Origin: an uncultured bacterium
GTDB lineage: Bacteria > Verrucomicrobiota > Kiritimatiellia > PWTM01
Direction: 5' to 3'
Assembly (NCBI GenBank): GCA_938010045.1
Contig: CALLFZ010000036.1
Location: forward strand, 1-38,800
Length of the DNA: 38,800 bases
Shown: one piece after another, positions 35,670 to 38,800 of the stretch
How the letters are laid out: every line of letters begins with the position of its first letter
Numbering within the stretch: position 1 is the first letter of the stretch
The notes under the pieces: generated by a model
What the model was told of the DNA's origin: nothing
The model's database searches: none
The model's input: the letters and a program-made list of their open reading frames with translations, nothing else
Position numbers and translations under genes: made by a program

Positions 35670-36178
35670 CCGCGGAACCGCGAGGTTCGAGAGTGTCATC
35701 GCCGTTCACCGGACGGCCCGCTCTGCGGATGTGATGTCGGCGCTCGCCTGTTGGAGCGCCGAGGCGGTCGCCTTGGATTTCGTTGACCTCCGCTGTATCG
35801 CACGTGTGGGCCCATCTTGTCGGATCGCCCACTGCCGGAACTGCAGTGGAGCGACTCCCGAGCGCCATGTGCAGGGCGTTCGAAAGGGCCGGCGGCCTTG
35901 TTGGGCGTGATCAGGTGCTGGGGAGGTCGCCCCTGCCCGCGGGATGACTGTCCGATGAGCTTACGCTCGTTGGGGGGCGTTCAGGGTTTTCGTCCCGCAT
36001 GCGCCGGACGCCGGAGAGCCGGGCGCCCGCCTCTACAGCACACCGTGACCTGGCCTGCGGGCCGAGCGCGCCGAGGTGGCCCCGTGGCTCCAAAGATTGG
36101 ACGTGGCGCGCCGACGGCCGTCCAAGGGTTGGACCGCCCGCGGCCTCACGAACCGCTTTTGCTCGCGGGGGAACACAG
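35670..36178. other. Gene-free gap between gltD and the TRAM operon
   Basis: About 500 bp without a convincing gene. It contains the paired palindrome element at 36089-36133, about 45 bp after the gltD stop. A short CCGC/GCGG hairpin without a T-run lies just after gltD and is not a good terminator. Confidence 0.5.
36089..36133. repeat. Paired palindrome element, copy 2
   Basis: Two perfect palindromes, TCCAA-aga-TTGGA (36089-36101) and TCCAA-ggg-TTGGA (36121-36133), separated by 19 bases that end in ACGGCCG. The 32-bp centre spacing and the ACGGCCG preceding the second palindrome are the same as in copy 1 at 20387-20431, while the rest of the spacer differs. Confidence 0.75.
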
Positions 36179-37645
36179 CTAGACGCGTGGCAGGTCGCCG
36201 TTGCCCTTGGTCGGGAGGCGCGTCGAGCCGGTGAGATGCAGATCCACCGCCCGGGCGCACTCGCGGCCGTCCGAGATTGCCCAGACGATCAGCGATTGAC
36301 CGCGACGCCCGTCGCCCGCGGCATACACGCCGGGAACGCTCGTGGCGTAGTGCTCATTCGTCCGGATGCAGCCACGGCGGTCGAGTTCGAGCCCGAGCTG
36401 ACCGACAATCCCATCGGTCTCGGGTCCGAGAAACCCCAGGGCGAGAATCACGAGGTCGGCGGGCCACACGCGCTCGGTGCCGGGCACCGGTTCCAGCGCG
36501 GGCGCACCCGAGCCATCGGCCGGCGGTGCCAGACGCACATCCACTGTGCGGACCGCGTTCAGATGCCCGTTCGCGCCGAGAAACTCGACGGCGGAAATCG
36601 CGAAGTGTCGTTCGCCGCCCTCCTCGTGCGAGGTGCTCGTGCGAAGGCGCATGGGATAGAAGGGCCATGGCGGATGTGCCGGGCGGGACGAGGGCGGCCG
36701 CGGCAGCAGCTCAAAATTGATGACCGAGATCGCGCCCTGCCGGATCGCGGTGCCGATGCAGTCGCTGCCGGTGTCGCCCCCACCGATCACGATGACGCGC
36801 CGTCCGTGCGCATGGGGCCCCTCCGGCACTCGGTCGCCGGCGATTTCACGGTTTTGGCGGGGCAGGTACTCCATCGCGAAATGGATGCCCGCCAGGTCGC
36901 GGCCGGGGATCGCTAGGTCGCGCGGTCGCGTCGCGCCGATGGCCAGCACGATCGCATCGAACGAACGCCGCAGCTCGTCGCCGCCGAGGTCGCGGCCGAC
37001 GTCGACCGTGGTCTGAAACCGGACGCCCTCCGCGTGGAGCTGGGCGAGCCGCCGGTCAAGCACCCACTTTTCGAGCTTGAAGTCCGGAATGCCATACCGC
37101 AGCAGGCCACCGATGCGGTCGGCGCGCTCGAACACCGTCACCTCGTGACCGGCGCGGTTGAGCTGCTGCGCGCAGGCGAGGCCGGCCGGGCCGGAACCGA
37201 CGATTGCGACGCGCCGGCCGGTGCGGCGGGCGGGCGGTTCCGGTCGCACCCAGCCCTCCGAAAACGCGCGTTCGGCGATGTCGTGCTCGAGCTGCTCGAT
37301 CGTGACGGGCGGCTCGTTGATGCCGAGCACGCAGGCCTCTTCGCACGGCGCTGGGCAGAGGCGGCCGGTGAATTCTGGGAAGTTGTTCGTCGCGTGGAGG
37401 CGGCGCGCGGCCTCGCGCCATTCGCCGCGCCACACGAGGTCGTTCCACTCCGGGATGACGTTGCCGAGCGGGCATCCCGCGTGGCAGAACGGCACGCCGC
37501 AATCCATACAGCGCGCAGCCTGCCGGCGCGATTGCGCTTCGGTCCACGGCACGGGGATTTCGCGAAAGTCGCGGACGCGCGCGTCGGGGGGCCGCTTCGG
37601 GGGCAGCTCCCTCGGATACTCCATGAATCCGGTTGGTTTGCCCAT
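36179..37645 (-). CDS. gltD: Glutamate synthase small subunit
   Basis: A 488-residue GltD. The N-terminal iron-sulfur region has Cys46, Cys49, Cys54 and Cys58 (CMDCGVPFCHAGC) and Cys97, Cys101 and Cys105. The FAD-binding motif is VGSGPAGLACAQ (149-160), and the NADPH-binding one is VIGGGDTGSDCIGTA. GVYAAGDGRRGQSLIVWAI closes the FAD site. It passes electrons from NADPH to the large subunit for reductive conversion of 2-oxoglutarate and glutamine to two glutamates. GGAGG precedes ATG 37645 by seven bases. It follows gltB by 14 bp. Confidence 0.97.
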   Translation of the reverse strand: MGKPTGFMEYPRELPPKRPPDARVRDFREIPVPWTEAQSRRQAARCMDCGVPFCHAGCPLGNVIPEWNDLVWRGEWREAARRLHATNNFPEFTGRLCPAPCEEACVLGINEPPVTIEQLEHDIAERAFSEGWVRPEPPARRTGRRVAIVGSGPAGLACAQQLNRAGHEVTVFERADRIGGLLRYGIPDFKLEKWVLDRRLAQLHAEGVRFQTTVDVGRDLGGDELRRSFDAIVLAIGATRPRDLAIPGRDLAGIHFAMEYLPRQNREIAGDRVPEGPHAHGRRVIVIGGGDTGSDCIGTAIRQGAISVINFELLPRPPSSRPAHPPWPFYPMRLRTSTSHEEGGERHFAISAVEFLGANGHLNAVRTVDVRLAPPADGSGAPALEPVPGTERVWPADLVILALGFLGPETDGIVGQLGLELDRRGCIRTNEHYATSVPGVYAAGDGRRGQSLIVWAISDGRECARAVDLHLTGSTRLPTKGNGDLPRV

Positions 37646-37659
37646 CTCGCCGCCTCCAC

Positions 37660-38800
37660 TCAGCCCGCCGCCGGTGCGGGTTCGGTCTTGGGCACGGCCT
37701 CGTTCGCCATGCGTTCGAGCGCGCGGCGGTAATCGTCGGGGAACACCTTCACCCAGTGACGCTGTTCGGCCGCCCAGTTGCGCAGGCGACGCTCGGCGAT
37801 GGGACTGTCGGTGTAGAGCAGGTGCCGCCGCAGCAGCCGCTGGACGAGCCGGACGTCCTCTTCATCCTCGAGTGGTTCGAGCGTAACCATGTTCGTGTTG
37901 CAGTGCCGTGCGAACGTGCTGGTGGGGTCGTAGACGAACGCGAATCCGCCCGACATGCCCGCGGCGAAGTTACGGCCGGTCTCGCCGATTACGACGACGA
38001 TCCCGCCGGTCATGTATTCGCAGCCGTGGTCGCCGACGCCCTCGACCACCGCGTGCGCGCCAGAGTTGCGGACCGCGAACCGTTCGCCGGCCCGCCCGCG
38101 CACGTAGCACTCGCCCGAGGTGGCGCCGTAGAGTGCGACGTTGCCGACGGCGATGTTGCACTCGGCCGGGTAGGGCGCCTCCCGGGGCGGACGCACCGTA
38201 AGCTTTGCGCCGGATAGCCCTTTGCCGAAGTAGTCGTTGGCAACGCCCTCGAGGTGGATCGTGAGACCGGGCGCCCCGAACGCGCCGAACGACTGGCCCG
38301 CGATGCCGCTGGCGCGGATCACGATCGTGTCCTCGGGTAGCCCCGCGCCGCCCCAGCGTCGAGCAATCTCTCCGCTCAGCAGTGTGCCGACCGTACGCTG
38401 CACGTTGCGCACGGGCACGCGCAGCTCCACCGGCGAGCGCCGTCCGAACTGCAGTGCGGGCGCGGCGCGCCGGATCAGTTCGTGATCGAGCGCGTCATCG
38501 AGCGTGTAGGCGCGGCGGCGGACCGCGTGCCGCTCGCCGCCGAATGGCGCGGGCGGAAACTCGAGCACGCGGCTCAGGTCCAGCCCGCGCGCGGTCCAGT
38601 GATGGAGCGCCGCGGAGGCCTCGAGCCGGTGGCTCTGGCCGACCATGTCGTCCACCGACCGGTAGCCGAGGCGCGCCATCCAGCGGCGAAGGTCTTCCGC
38701 AATGAACCGGAAGAAGTTCACGACGTGCTCGGGCCGGCCCGCGAATTTCCGGCGCAGCTGGGGGTCCTGCGTTGCGATGCCCACGGGGCACGTGTTTCGG
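37660..38800 (-). CDS. gltB: Glutamate synthase large subunit, C-terminal part (5' end outside window)
   Basis: The frame is open through the right edge. The edge reads CRNTCPVGIATQDPQLRRKF, the part of GOGAT that provides the 3Fe-4S ligands. The rest is the GXGXG beta-helix domain, with repeated units such as GECYVRGRAGERFAVRNSGA, VEGVGDHGCEYMTGG and GRNFAAGMSGGFAFVYD. About 380 of roughly 1500 residues are visible; the amidotransferase and FMN domains lie outside. It is transcribed with gltD, which starts 14 bp downstream. Confidence 0.97.
   Translation of the reverse strand, partial: RNTCPVGIATQDPQLRRKFAGRPEHVVNFFRFIAEDLRRWMARLGYRSVDDMVGQSHRLEASAALHHWTARGLDLSRVLEFPPAPFGGERHAVRRRAYTLDDALDHELIRRAAPALQFGRRSPVELRVPVRNVQRTVGTLLSGEIARRWGGAGLPEDTIVIRASGIAGQSFGAFGAPGLTIHLEGVANDYFGKGLSGAKLTVRPPREAPYPAECNIAVGNVALYGATSGECYVRGRAGERFAVRNSGAHAVVEGVGDHGCEYMTGGIVVVIGETGRNFAAGMSGGFAFVYDPTSTFARHCNTNMVTLEPLEDEEDVRLVQRLLRRHLLYTDSPIAERRLRNWAAEQRHWVKVFPDDYRRALERMANEAVPKTEPAPAAG

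Overview
The window is GC-rich bacterial chromosome. Most starts are preceded by GGAGG-type ribosome binding sites, and the recognisable promoters have the sigma70 form TTGNNN-16/17-TATNAT. A secreted DUF1080 (3-keto-disaccharide hydrolase-type) protein, a decayed GH78-type alpha-L-rhamnosidase, a uronate-catabolic operon, a large secreted glycosidase-like protein and a Ser/Thr-kinase-like membrane protein suggest a polysaccharide-degrading member of the PVC superphylum, such as Verrucomicrobiota or Kiritimatiellota. That placement is inferred from gene content and style, not from a phylogeny.

Layout. 1-1199: C-terminal half of an HrpB-type helicase. 1217-6260: a secreted glycosidase-like protein and a transmembrane pseudokinase, both on the minus strand. 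6261-7753: a long stretch with no convincing gene. 7754-8986: a beta-lactamase-fold serine hydrolase. 9314-9390: initiator tRNA-fMet with its own promoter and terminator. 9448-10599: DUF1080 protein. 11372-14988: glucuronate isomerase, fructuronate-reductase-type SDR and a LarA-family (nickel-pincer racemase/epimerase) homologue. 15241 to about 17660: broken rhamnosidase. 17863-20099: rpmE-prfA-prmC. 20506-28274: a ten-gene minus-strand operon. 28309-30144: mostly gene-free, with one decayed gene. 30145-35598: a five-gene operon of triple-TRAM protein, NERD protein, two small membrane proteins and ComEC. 36179-38800: gltD and the C-terminal part of gltB.

The strongest candidate for an undescribed system is the ten-gene operon at 20506-28274. 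It starts at a near-consensus promoter that appears to give a leaderless arsR message and has an inverted-repeat operator between -35 and -10. It encodes an ArsR repressor with a C-terminal Cys cluster, TolC, adaptor and RND pump, then a PII-like small protein, DUF6132, DUF302, DUF2892, thioredoxin and a Cys-rich FmdB-type zinc ribbon. Nearly every small protein carries conserved cysteines, which suggests efflux coupled to thiol, metal(loid) or reactive-sulfur chemistry.

A second candidate is the uronate operon. The LarA homologue keeps the His/Lys/His spacing of lactate racemase and sits beside enzymes expected to make D-mannonate. Because the LarA superfamily includes a D-gluconate 2-epimerase, it could convert mannonate to gluconate. 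Other notable items are a ComEC whose beta-lactamase-like domain has lost its metal ligands, and a paired TCCAANNNTTGGA palindrome element found in two gene-free stretches with identical 32-bp spacing.
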